A stretch of DNA of 64,000 bases, from the NCBI GenBank assembly GCA_964510565.1, contig CAZEBY010000002.1:30036-94035 (forward strand), given 5' to 3'. Below the pieces are notes generated by a model that saw nothing but the letters and a program-made list of their open reading frames with translations, was not told the DNA's origin and made no database searches. Of this stretch, positions 51,612 through 60,339 are shown in pieces. The position numbers were made by a program, and so were the translations under genes. How positions within the stretch are numbered: position 1 is the first letter of the stretch; each line of letters opens with the position of its first letter. Source of the DNA: Acetobacterium sp964510565. GTDB taxonomy: Bacteria; Bacillota; Clostridia; Eubacteriales; Eubacteriaceae.

Positions 51612-52424
51612 TTAATCAAAAAACCATGGAAAACCGAGGGTATCAAAGGTTTGTTTTTCTTCCTTTAAATATTTTTCGGTCAATTCGTCAAAACCACCCT
51701 GGGTTTTATAGCTTTCGATAAAGCGGTTAGTCGCTGTCAAAAGTTCTTCATTGTCCTTATTTACTGCGATTCCCCAGTTTTCGCTATCCTGAAAAGGAAT
51801 CAGAATGGCGCTGGTGGTATCGGGATTGGCCTGATTTTGCCGATAGATTGTCAACTGATCATAAATAAAGGCATCCGCCTTTCCCTGGGTCACCTCGGTC
51901 ACACAGGCATTTTCCGAAGCCAGCGCATTAATCGTCGCATTACTTAAATTCTTGGTCGCATAGATATTACCGGTCGTGCCCTTTTTGACCGCTACGACTT
52001 TTCCCGACTGGTTCAAATCTTCCACCTGATTGATATTGGCGTTTTTATTCACCAGCAACCCCAAATAGGAATGGGCATAGGGTACTGAAAAACTAACCAC
52101 TTCCTGGCGCTCCGCCGTGATCGTCATCGATGAAATCACCAGATCAACCTTGCCGGTTTGCAGTGAGGGAATCAGCCCGTCCCAATTGATATTTTCAATC
52201 TGTACCGGTCGGTCCAGATAATCGCCCAAAGCATAAGCCAAATCGACGCTGATCCCGCTGGGATTCCCCTGATCATCTTTGGTTTCAAAAGGCGGGTAAG
52301 CCAGCTCCATCCCGACAATCAGTGGTTTTTCCTCACTTGCGGTATCCTTGTTAACGGGACTGCAGCCCAACAGCAAAGACCCGGCGATAGCCAGTATCAT
52401 GATCATTAACCCGAGTTTTTTCAT
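51612..52424 (-). CDS. Polar amino acid ABC transporter substrate-binding lipoprotein
   Basis: The 270-residue protein has a signal peptide with lipobox LLLGC near residues 17-21. The family 3 binding fold follows: VGMELAYPPFETKDDQG near 40, GDLV-type core WDGLIPSLQTGKVDLVISSM near 85-104, and VSFSVPYAHSYLG near 117. The ligand is probably a polar amino acid or cystine; it cannot be told apart from sequence. The ATG at 52424 follows GAGAGGTG, and the in-frame extension to 52472 overlaps the cupin gene. Confidence 0.9.
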   Translation of the reverse strand: MKKLGLMIMILAIAGSLLLGCSPVNKDTASEEKPLIVGMELAYPPFETKDDQGNPSGISVDLAYALGDYLDRPVQIENINWDGLIPSLQTGKVDLVISSMTITAERQEVVSFSVPYAHSYLGLLVNKNANINQVEDLNQSGKVVAVKKGTTGNIYATKNLSNATINALASENACVTEVTQGKADAFIYDQLTIYRQNQANPDTTSAILIPFQDSENWGIAVNKDNEELLTATNRFIESYKTQGGFDELTEKYLKEEKQTFDTLGFPWFFD

Positions 52425-52444
52425 CTTTTCACCTCTCTGCAAAT

Positions 52445-52744
52445 CTAATAAAACACACACAGCCAGATACACGGCGGATCAGCGGAAGTATAAGTAACCC
52501 GATGTTTCTGGTGTGGTGGAATCAACAGCGTGTCACCCTTTTCCAGAATGATCGTCCGGCCCTCTGCAAAGAGCAGTTGCGCCCGACCCTCGAGCAGGAT
52601 CACATATTCACTTTCTTCCTGGTCATACCAGTCGGATTGCTGCCCGGTGCTGACAATTCGTTCAATCCGAACCTTCTCGTTCTGCTCCAGCACAGAGATC
52701 ATTTCGTTATCCCCCGGCAAACAGGACATTTCATAAATATTCAT
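52445..52744 (-). CDS. Small cupin-domain protein
   Basis: The 99-residue single-domain cupin has SDWYDQEESEYVILLEGRAQ near 36-55, KGDTLLIPPHQKHRV near 71-85 and WLCVFY at the end. The usual metal-binding His-x-His of motif 1 is not seen; Gln/Glu residues stand there instead, while the motif 2 His (PPHQKH) is present. Function is unknown. The ATG at 52744 follows GAGG. It is the first gene before the amino acid transporter and may sense or process the same substrate. Confidence 0.75.
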   Translation of the reverse strand: MNIYEMSCLPGDNEMISVLEQNEKVRIERIVSTGQQSDWYDQEESEYVILLEGRAQLLFAEGRTIILEKGDTLLIPPHQKHRVTYTSADPPCIWLCVFY

Positions 52745-52832
52745 AATTACCTCGCTTCTAAATGATATCATAAAACTGCACTTAGAAATAGTTCTACTGC
52801 TAAATATTATTCCTTCCTGCCGGAAAAATTCC

Positions 52833-52859
52833 ACAAAAAAAAGACACGCGATGCGCATC
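52833..52859 (-). terminator. Probable terminator of the EAL-GGDEF gene
   Basis: On the minus strand GATGCG pairs with CGTGTC (two G-U pairs), followed by eight T residues. The stem is weak but the T run is strong. Confidence 0.55.
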
Positions 52860-52878
52860 CCTTTAAAACTCCGTCCAG

Positions 52879-54636
52879 TCAACTCAGCAGGTAATTGCTG
52901 CCCGGTTTTTTCTTGCATTTCTTTTTTGTTTTCGCCGCTGTTTCCGCCAGCTCAAAAATCGTTTTGCTGTGATCGCTGGCCACACCGGCAATTGAAACTG
53001 ACAAAAACGGAAAATTCTCCTCCACATCCTTTCGATCCTTGGAGGTAATATAGCCTTTGGCAATGTCTTCCTTGCAGTAATATTTAAACACCGCCTGATT
53101 GAAGGCTTGGATAATACTGACGCACAATTGTTCGGTTTTCTTTTTTGGCACGATCGCAATAAAGTCATCTCCGCCAATATGACCGATGAAATGATCAGGT
53201 GGAATCTCATTTTTTAGAATCTCGGCAAAATCCCTTAACACCCGGTCACCATTTTCAAAACCATACAGATCATTATAGGCTTTAAAATTATCCAGATCAA
53301 AATAGAGAATTGTTCTTTTGTCTTTTGATTTAAGCGCTTTTTCCAGATGCTGCTCAATCATCAGATTCCCCGGAAGTTCGGTCAGCGGATTCAGATGCTT
53401 CGCATAGACAAACTCGATTTCAATCAGTTTTTCCATCAGATCTTTGACCGTCACCGTTCCCTCAAAGTGATTTTTTCGGGTCACCACAATGAAATCATAA
53501 ACCTTGTCAAACTCGCGCTGCATCGCATCCTTGCCAACCACATCAATGGTTGCGCGACAATCGACATGCATAAAATCCGTATCCATGATATTACGAACCG
53601 GTTTATTGGCATAAAGAATATAACCATATTGCCCGCTGGTCCTTTTATACAGCGCATTACGGGTGATCACCCCAATTGGCAGGCAATTTTCCACTACACA
53701 AAAGCCGGAAAGGGTTTTATCTTCTTTAAACATTTCATTAACCTGTGAAACAAGGATATCCGGAGAAATGGTTTTCTCCCGTTTGCAGATCGACTCAATG
53801 CAATCATCCAGTACCCGATTATCCAGTCGCTTTCTTTTTTTGGCATTTTCTTCCATCACAATTTCAACCACGTCCTTTGAGATTGCATTTAAAATTCCAT
53901 TTGGCTTTTGAATAAAATAACCCTGCCCATATTGAACACCAATATCAATTAGAGTCTGCAATTCTTCTCTGGTTTCGATCCCTTCGGCAATCAGTGCGGT
54001 TTCTGTATATTCTGAAAACTCGTTGAGACATCTGACCAGGGATTGTTTGGTCATGTCTTTATCGATATCCCGGATCAACTTCATATCCAGCTTAATATAA
54101 TTGGGATGGATATCCGAGATCAAATTTAGCCCCGAATAACCCGCCCCAGCATCATCAATGGCGATACGATAATTCTGCTCCTTATAATTGTCAATCGTTT
54201 TAATAAAGTCCGCCAGATGATTGATGGCCTCGCTCTCGGTAATCTCAAAAATAATGCGCTTGGGATCAATGGCAAACTTCTCCAGATACTCCCGGGTAAA
54301 TCCTTTTCGGAATTGAACATCCTGCATGATATTGGGATTCACATTTAAAAAAAGTTTAAACTCACTTTCGATTTTAAAGGCGGCTTCAAAGGCCTTTGAT
54401 CGACACAGAAACTCTAACTCCCAGATTTTATTGAATTTTTGAGCATACTTAAATAACAGATCCGGTGTATGGAGCAGTGAATCAACCGGCCCCCGACTCA
54501 GCGCTTCATAGCCATAAACCGTTCCGTCTCGCAATGACACAATGGGCTGAAAAACGGTGCTGATTTTCTTCTGGTAGAGTATCTCCAAGAGCTCTCCTCT
54601 CAAACGCTCTTCTTCTTTATTCTGATTGATATCCAA
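52879..54636 (-). CDS. EAL-CBS-GGDEF cyclic di-GMP protein
   Basis: The 585-residue soluble protein has an EAL domain (about 15-250; YEALSRGP, DDAGAGYSG, IAEGIET), a paired CBS region (about 285-400) and a C-terminal GGDEF domain with GGDDF near 508. The EAL catalytic Glu and paired Asp residues look intact, so phosphodiesterase activity is likely; GGDDF is unusual and may be a GTP sensor. The CBS pair could bind an adenine nucleotide. The start is a TTG at 54636 with GGAGG 7 bases upstream. Confidence 0.88.
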   Translation of the reverse strand: MDINQNKEEERLRGELLEILYQKKISTVFQPIVSLRDGTVYGYEALSRGPVDSLLHTPDLLFKYAQKFNKIWELEFLCRSKAFEAAFKIESEFKLFLNVNPNIMQDVQFRKGFTREYLEKFAIDPKRIIFEITESEAINHLADFIKTIDNYKEQNYRIAIDDAGAGYSGLNLISDIHPNYIKLDMKLIRDIDKDMTKQSLVRCLNEFSEYTETALIAEGIETREELQTLIDIGVQYGQGYFIQKPNGILNAISKDVVEIVMEENAKKRKRLDNRVLDDCIESICKREKTISPDILVSQVNEMFKEDKTLSGFCVVENCLPIGVITRNALYKRTSGQYGYILYANKPVRNIMDTDFMHVDCRATIDVVGKDAMQREFDKVYDFIVVTRKNHFEGTVTVKDLMEKLIEIEFVYAKHLNPLTELPGNLMIEQHLEKALKSKDKRTILYFDLDNFKAYNDLYGFENGDRVLRDFAEILKNEIPPDHFIGHIGGDDFIAIVPKKKTEQLCVSIIQAFNQAVFKYYCKEDIAKGYITSKDRKDVEENFPFLSVSIAGVASDHSKTIFELAETAAKTKKKCKKKPGSNYLLS

Positions 54637-54859
54637 ACATATTCCTCCATGTTGTTGATGAAAGAATTATAACTACCGGAGAATACGATTAATATTAGCA
54701 AACGGTTAAATTTAGGTTAATTCTTTGAATTTCGGGTACTTAATATAATAATCTCTGTACGCAATTCAGAATTTAAGCTGCACTGCGCTGTTTACAGAAC
54801 GAATCTTGGCTGTTATACTTAAGTAACAGATTTTCATATCAGACTGGGAGGTTGTTGTC

Positions 54860-56035
54860 ATGAGTGAAACCCTATTGGAACTACGGAAATTTGTGATCCC
54901 GGAAATAATCATCGGAGTTGACGCCCGATTGTTGATTGGTCGCTATATCTCTCATTTTAATGCCAAAAAACCGATGGTTGTCACCGATAAAGATATTCAG
55001 GACTATGAATGGTTTCGTGAGACCATTGATCAGATCCGCCCTCACGTTGAAAAAGTTTTATTTTTCAACGATACAACCCCCAATCCCAAAGACATTGAAG
55101 CGATGCTGGGAGCGGAACTCTTTTTATCGCTCGGCTGCGATCTGATCATTGCCATTGGTGGTGGCAGCGCGATCGACTGTGCAAAATGTATCAGCATTGT
55201 CGCTTCAAACGGCGGTAATGTTCTGGACTACGAAGGGGTAGACGAAGTCCGTATGCCAGGACCACCACTAATCTGCATCCCCACCACCGCAGGCTCGTCG
55301 GCTGATGTTTCGCAATTTGCCATTATCAAGGATACCACCACCAGTATTAAACGGGCGATTATCAGCAAAAAAGTAGTCCCGGATCTAGCTCTGATTGACC
55401 CGGTTCCGCTGATGTCGATGGATCCCTATCTCACCGCCTGTACCGCAATGGACGCCCTGACCCACGCTATTGAAGCCTATGTCTCCAATACCCACTCAGC
55501 CCTGACTGACGTCCACGCCCTGGAGTCCATTCGCCTGATCAATCAATCCATTGAAACATCAGTTTCGCCGCAGCGAAGCATCGATACCATGTTCCAGCTG
55601 ATGCTCGGATCCGTACAGGCCGGATTGGCTTTTTCCAATGCCAGTCTCGGCGCCGTCCACGCCATGTCGCACTCCATGGGCGGACTTCTGGATTTACCTC
55701 ATGGTGAATGTAATAGTATCCTGCTGGAACATATTATCCGCATCAATTTCGAAGCTGTTCCCGAACGATACCGCGATATTGCCAGACAACTCGGTTTGCT
55801 GGTGGATAACGTCAGTGATCATTTACTGCTTGACATGATTATTGACCGCATCGTTTCGATGCGGGAAAACTTAAATATTCCATCGAGTATTTTAGTAGCC
55901 AACCTTGAAGAAAGTACCGTCGATTATTTGGTGGAAAATGCCCTGAATGATCCCTGTATGGTCACCAATCCAAGGGTTTTGACAAAAGAAGAGGTGAGAA
56001 CGATTTATGGACGAGTATTACAACCCCAAAACTAA
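54860..56035 (+). CDS. Iron-containing alcohol dehydrogenase
   Basis: The 391-residue protein has the nucleotide motif GGGSAIDCAK near 100-109, TTAGSSADVSQF near 137, and the ligand segments DALTHAIEAY near 195-204, VHAMSHSMGG near 264-273 and LPHG near 278. It differs from the ADH in the first operon, which shows TSGTGSE where this has TAGSSAD. The ATG follows GGGAGG. A promoter-like TTACAG-N16-TATACT lies near 54795-54822. The next gene overlaps by 29 bases. The substrate is unknown. Confidence 0.9.
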   Translation: MSETLLELRKFVIPEIIIGVDARLLIGRYISHFNAKKPMVVTDKDIQDYEWFRETIDQIRPHVEKVLFFNDTTPNPKDIEAMLGAELFLSLGCDLIIAIGGGSAIDCAKCISIVASNGGNVLDYEGVDEVRMPGPPLICIPTTAGSSADVSQFAIIKDTTTSIKRAIISKKVVPDLALIDPVPLMSMDPYLTACTAMDALTHAIEAYVSNTHSALTDVHALESIRLINQSIETSVSPQRSIDTMFQLMLGSVQAGLAFSNASLGAVHAMSHSMGGLLDLPHGECNSILLEHIIRINFEAVPERYRDIARQLGLLVDNVSDHLLLDMIIDRIVSMRENLNIPSSILVANLEESTVDYLVENALNDPCMVTNPRVLTKEEVRTIYGRVLQPQN

Positions 56036-57506
56036 AAAAGAAATTACCCGGGAATCGATCATCGGACTCGGCGAAAATTCCTTTAAAAAAAATTACTACT
56101 CGGAACTGCAAACAAAACTGCTGGATCTGGAACGGATCAACAGCCGAACCCGCGCTTTAATCGCCACCATTCCGGATATTCTGCTGCTCAGTAATGAGAA
56201 GGGGCAGATCACACCGCTCAACCCGACTTTAACCAAAGGTTCCTATGCTCTTTTGGAGATCATGCGCAATCAGATTCTGATGACTGACTTGAAGCAGGTC
56301 ATTGAACTGGTTATGCGCACCCGGGTTTTGTCGGACTACTATTTCTCGATGCTTTTCCAGGAATCACTGCATTATTTTGAAGTTCGGGTTCAGATTTCGA
56401 GTTTTGATGAGGTCCTGATCATGATTCGTGACATGACCGAACGGGTGATCATGGAAAAAAAGCTCCGCGATCTGGTCGATAAAGATACCCTGACCCACAT
56501 CAATAACCGCCGTTTTTTTGAAACCGAGTTATCCCAGCTCAATAACCGCAATTTCAAAGATTTAACCGTCCTGCTTCTTGATATCGACGGCCTTAAATTT
56601 GTCAACGATACCCTGGGCCATTTAATGGGCGACCAGGTCATTGTCTCCGCCAGCCAGGTGATCTGCAGCTCTTTTCAATCGATGGGGATTGTCTCGCGGG
56701 TTGGCGGGGATGAATTTGCAGTGATTATCAAAAACCAGCCCCCCGAAAACATTGAAAGGGCACTTGATAAGATGAATACTCATTTAAAATGTTTAAATGA
56801 ATTGCCGGATGCCACCTTTAAAATCTCGCTTTCCTACGGCTATTCCCATCACGCCTACGGCTTGGTTAACACGAATTTTCTTTTTCAGGAAGCCGACAAT
56901 AATATGTATCAGAACAAACTGCTCAAAGAATCCAGCACCCGCAGTAATCTCGTAAAAACGCTGATGAGAGCCCTGGAAGCCAAGGACTATGTCACCGAAG
57001 GCCATACCAGCCGGATGGATACCCTGGCAACCCTTATCGGACAAGCCTTGCGCTTACCTCAGAATGTAATGGACCGGATTCAATTACTGACCAAATTCCA
57101 TGATATCGGCAAGGTCGGCATTCCCGACAGTATTTTGAAAAAACCCGGTGCTTTAACCCCGGATGAGTGGAAAGTGATGAAAACCCATTGCGCCATTGGC
57201 GAACGGATTGCCAATGAATCATCGGAGTTAAAAGAAATTTCCCATCTCATTTTAAAACATCAGGAAAAATGGGACGGCACCGGCTATCCCTTAGGTCTCG
57301 CCGGCGAGGATATTCCGATTGAGTGCCGGGTTTTATCGATTGTCGATTCTTATGACGCCATGACCAATGACCGCCCCTACCGGAAAGCACTTTCCACGGA
57401 AACTGCTATCAGTGAAATTATTTCCTGCGCCGGATCCCAGTTTGATCCCGGTATGGTGAAAATTTTCTGCCAAGTCATCGAAAAACATTTAAGGCCTCAG
57501 AAATAA
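56007..57506 (+). CDS. PAS-GGDEF-HD-GYP protein coupled to alcohol dehydrogenase
   Basis: The 499-residue soluble protein begins with a helical part (1-45), then a PAS-like domain (about 45-150), GGDEF (IVSRVGGDEF near 230) and HD-GYP (FHDIGKVGIPDSIL near 368, KWDGTGYP near 423). Its start lies inside the end of the dehydrogenase gene with GAGGTGAG upstream, so the two are translated together. Cyclic di-GMP turnover is expected. The PAS domain might sense a product or redox state tied to the dehydrogenase. Confidence 0.87.
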   Translation: MDEYYNPKTKKEITRESIIGLGENSFKKNYYSELQTKLLDLERINSRTRALIATIPDILLLSNEKGQITPLNPTLTKGSYALLEIMRNQILMTDLKQVIELVMRTRVLSDYYFSMLFQESLHYFEVRVQISSFDEVLIMIRDMTERVIMEKKLRDLVDKDTLTHINNRRFFETELSQLNNRNFKDLTVLLLDIDGLKFVNDTLGHLMGDQVIVSASQVICSSFQSMGIVSRVGGDEFAVIIKNQPPENIERALDKMNTHLKCLNELPDATFKISLSYGYSHHAYGLVNTNFLFQEADNNMYQNKLLKESSTRSNLVKTLMRALEAKDYVTEGHTSRMDTLATLIGQALRLPQNVMDRIQLLTKFHDIGKVGIPDSILKKPGALTPDEWKVMKTHCAIGERIANESSELKEISHLILKHQEKWDGTGYPLGLAGEDIPIECRVLSIVDSYDAMTNDRPYRKALSTETAISEIISCAGSQFDPGMVKIFCQVIEKHLRPQK

Positions 57507-57523
57507 TCCATTTCTGAGGCCTT
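57491..57523 (+). terminator. Bidirectional terminator between convergent GGDEF-HD-GYP genes
   Basis: AAGGCCTCAGAAA and TTTCTGAGGCCTT form a perfect 13-pair stem with a 7-base loop. The upstream arm overlaps the last codons and stop of the plus-strand gene. T runs are modest on the plus strand (ACTCATTTT) and follow AAATG on the minus strand. Confidence 0.75.
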
Positions 57524-57541
57524 ACTCATTTTGCTGTATAC

Positions 57542-59425
57542 TTATCGGGTTATCTTGGTCGTATAGGTATTTTCGTCGCGGATCACCTTTTCCAGCGCTT
57601 CCACCACTTCCGGATCGTAATGGGTGCCGACATTGCGTTTCATTTCTTCCAATGCTTCATCAATGGCAATGGCACTTCGATAGTCCTTATCGGTCGTCAT
57701 ATCATCAAACCGCTCACCGACGGCAATAATCCGCGCCAATTTGGGGATTTCTTTCCCCTTTAATCCCTGTGGATAACCGCTTCCATCCCAACGTTCGTGA
57801 TGTCCCAGCACAACATTCGCCAGATCAACGGTGTTATCAAAGGCATTTAAAATCCGATAACCCACTACCGGATGCAGTTTCATTTCTTTATAGGTATCGT
57901 CAATCACATATTCGTTTTTACTGGCCACCTCTTTATCCAGGGCTACTTTCCCAATATCATGGAGGAAGGCCGCCTTTGAAACCTTATTGATTTCCGCTTC
58001 AGGCAAGCGCATCTTCAAAGCAATCTTCTTGGAAATCTCACTGGTTCTTCGGGCATGTTCAGCCTCTGCCGGCAATTCACCATACAGTTTATCAAGAATA
58101 ATATTGAACGCATCTTCCTTCTTTTTGCCCCGATTCAGCGTTTTTTTCATATACATATTATCTTCAGCACTGGCGATGATAGCTTCAATTTTTTCTTCCA
58201 CCTGATGCTTGGTTGCCACCCCCAAAGACACATTCCCCTGGATGGATTTTATTTTTTCTTTACTGAAACTATCTTTGATCCGCTCCGAAAGCTTCTGGGC
58301 ATCTTTCTTTTCGGTTTTCGGCAGCAGAATGGCAAATTCGTCGCCGCCCCAACGGGCGATAATGTCGTCAGCCCGGCAGACTTTCTTGAAAATTTCTGAA
58401 ACCTTTTTAATTAATTCGTCGCCGGCCTCATGGCCAAAAATATCATTGGTCAGTTTGAGCCCATCCAGGTCACCAATAATGACTGATAGGGGCAGATTTC
58501 TTTCGGTATCCAGGCGTACCAGTTCTTCTTCAAAAAATCGCCGGTTATACAAACCGGTGAGGGCATCGTGGAAGCTATTGTACTCAATCTCCGCCCGCTT
58601 TTCTTTTTTCTTGGTAACATCTCTAAAGATGACAATGGCGCCATCAATCTGGCCCTCTTCATCACTGATCGGTGCAACGCTGTCCTCCAGGTGATATTTT
58701 TTTCCATCTCTGGAAACCAGTAGCACATTGGTGTCAAATTCTTTCATGGTATTGTCGCGAAAGGCTGCCTCGATATGATCGGGAACGCGGTTACAGTCGT
58801 TTTCATCCTCGAGGACAAAAACGAGGGAATAATGTTTACCCAGGGCTTCTCTGGCCGGCCAGCCGGTCATTTCCTCAGCGGTATTGTTAAGCATTTCAAC
58901 CCGGCCCATCGGATCCACAATCATGACACCATCACTGATTGACATCAATGTTTTCAAATATTTCTCGCGATTCTTTTCCGAGGCCGACCGGATATAAGCT
59001 CCGACTCCAAACTTACCATTGAGCAGATCCACTGGAAATTTGGTGGTCTTAAAAATCTTGCCCTTCCACAACATTTCGTCGGTAACAAAGGTTTTGGTCG
59101 CCAACACCTTTTTGTCGGTTTGTCTTTCTTTATGGGCCATTTTTTCGTCCAGAATCTCAAAATCACCAAGTCCAATAATCTCTTCTGAGCTGATTCCGTA
59201 AAAATCTTCCATCGCCAGATTGACAAAGATGTAATTAAATTGGTCGTCTTTTAGCGATACCGGTATCTCCTCAGACTCGATGAAGGTCTGCACCAGCTCA
59301 TTAAAGCGACGAATTTCGCGTTCTTTTTTTCGTTTTCCACCTCTTTTAAGAATAAAGTACAGCCCCAGACCAAATAAAAAAAGAATCGTCAAGATAATGG
59401 CAATACTCAGTGTTGTTGTTTTCAT
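57542..59425 (-). CDS. Membrane PAS-PAS-GGDEF-HD-GYP protein
   Basis: The 627-residue protein has one N-terminal span (6-27) followed by a basic stretch. A first PAS (about 40-150), a second PAS (about 160-275), GGDEF (IIARWGGDEF near 360) and HD-GYP (LHDIGKVALDKEV near 488, RWDGSGYP near 550) come next. Active-site motifs of both enzyme domains look intact. The HD-GYP part is more divergent from the paralogues at 36341, 42184 and 46799 than they are from each other. GAGG precedes the ATG. Confidence 0.88.
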   Translation of the reverse strand: MKTTTLSIAIILTILFLFGLGLYFILKRGGKRKKEREIRRFNELVQTFIESEEIPVSLKDDQFNYIFVNLAMEDFYGISSEEIIGLGDFEILDEKMAHKERQTDKKVLATKTFVTDEMLWKGKIFKTTKFPVDLLNGKFGVGAYIRSASEKNREKYLKTLMSISDGVMIVDPMGRVEMLNNTAEEMTGWPAREALGKHYSLVFVLEDENDCNRVPDHIEAAFRDNTMKEFDTNVLLVSRDGKKYHLEDSVAPISDEEGQIDGAIVIFRDVTKKKEKRAEIEYNSFHDALTGLYNRRFFEEELVRLDTERNLPLSVIIGDLDGLKLTNDIFGHEAGDELIKKVSEIFKKVCRADDIIARWGGDEFAILLPKTEKKDAQKLSERIKDSFSKEKIKSIQGNVSLGVATKHQVEEKIEAIIASAEDNMYMKKTLNRGKKKEDAFNIILDKLYGELPAEAEHARRTSEISKKIALKMRLPEAEINKVSKAAFLHDIGKVALDKEVASKNEYVIDDTYKEMKLHPVVGYRILNAFDNTVDLANVVLGHHERWDGSGYPQGLKGKEIPKLARIIAVGERFDDMTTDKDYRSAIAIDEALEEMKRNVGTHYDPEVVEALEKVIRDENTYTTKITR

Positions 59426-59555
59426 ATTTTCCTCTTCACTTTTCCCCTTTTATTTGTAGTTTTGCACAGTCCTAGTATGCCATTTTTAGGCAATGATCGT
59501 CAATAGAATTAATAAAAATCAGGAAATATAACGCCAGTTTAGCGATTATCGACAA

Positions 59556-59600
59556 CAAAAACTGCCAATTAAAATTTAAAACCTTAAATTAACTGACAGT
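59556..59600 (-). terminator. Intrinsic terminator of the kdp operon
   Basis: On the minus strand ACTGTCAGTTAATTTAA pairs with TTAAATTTTAATTGGCAGT, with a two-base bulge and G-U pairs, around GGTT, and is followed by TTTTGTTG. It is 31 bases after the kdpE stop. Confidence 0.7.
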
Positions 59601-59631
59601 CAATATTGAACTTTTTTAGTTTTTTAGTTTT

Positions 59632-60339
59632 TTACTCATCCACTTCTTCCACCATCCGATAACCGACCCCAACCTGGGTGACGATATAGCGGGGCTCGGC
59701 CGGATTTTCTTCGATTTTTCGGCGAATATTGGCCATATTCACCCGCAGCGCCTGAATCTCATTGGTATAGGGCCCCCAAACCTCCCTGATGATATAATCG
59801 TGAGTCAGCACCTTTCCGATATTTTTTGATAGCAGCACAATAATTTTATATTCAATCGGCGTCAGATGAACCGACTTCTCGCCCACCGTCACGATACGCT
59901 TATCGTAAGCTATGGCCAGGTCACCGATCACCAGACTGGTGCTTTCCGGCGTGTTTTCGCCCCGGTTTTTAGAACTGTGTCGGATACCGGTGCGGATTCT
60001 TGCCAGTAACTCGGCGGTGCCAAAGGGTTTGGTGATATAGTCATCGGCTCCCAGATCCAGAGCTTCCACCTTTTCCCGTTCATGTCCCCGGGCTGATACG
60101 ACGACGACCGGTATATTTGACCATTCTCGAATGGTTTTTAGTACCTCCATGCCATCGATGTCCGGTAAACCCAAATCCAGTAGAATCAGATCCGGCGCAT
60201 AGGATGCCGTCATTGAAATCGCTTCTTTCCCCGTGACGGCCTTGAGCATTTTATAATCATTGGCTTTTAGTATCGCCGCAATGAAGTTGGAAATCCCGGC
60301 TTCATCCTCGACAATCAGTATAACTGACTTATTATCCAT
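59632..60339 (-). CDS. kdpE: Potassium operon response regulator KdpE
   Basis: The 235-residue OmpR-type regulator has a receiver domain (LILLDLGLPDIDGM near 53, with K in YITKPFG near 105) and a winged-helix DNA-binding domain (about 135-232; LTPIEYKIIVLLSKN, GYRMVEE). It activates kdp transcription when phosphorylated by KdpD. The ATG at 60339 lies within the last 8 bases of kdpD; a longer frame to 60642 is an artefact inside kdpD. Confidence 0.93.
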   Translation of the reverse strand: MDNKSVILIVEDEAGISNFIAAILKANDYKMLKAVTGKEAISMTASYAPDLILLDLGLPDIDGMEVLKTIREWSNIPVVVVSARGHEREKVEALDLGADDYITKPFGTAELLARIRTGIRHSSKNRGENTPESTSLVIGDLAIAYDKRIVTVGEKSVHLTPIEYKIIVLLSKNIGKVLTHDYIIREVWGPYTNEIQALRVNMANIRRKIEENPAEPRYIVTQVGVGYRMVEEVDE

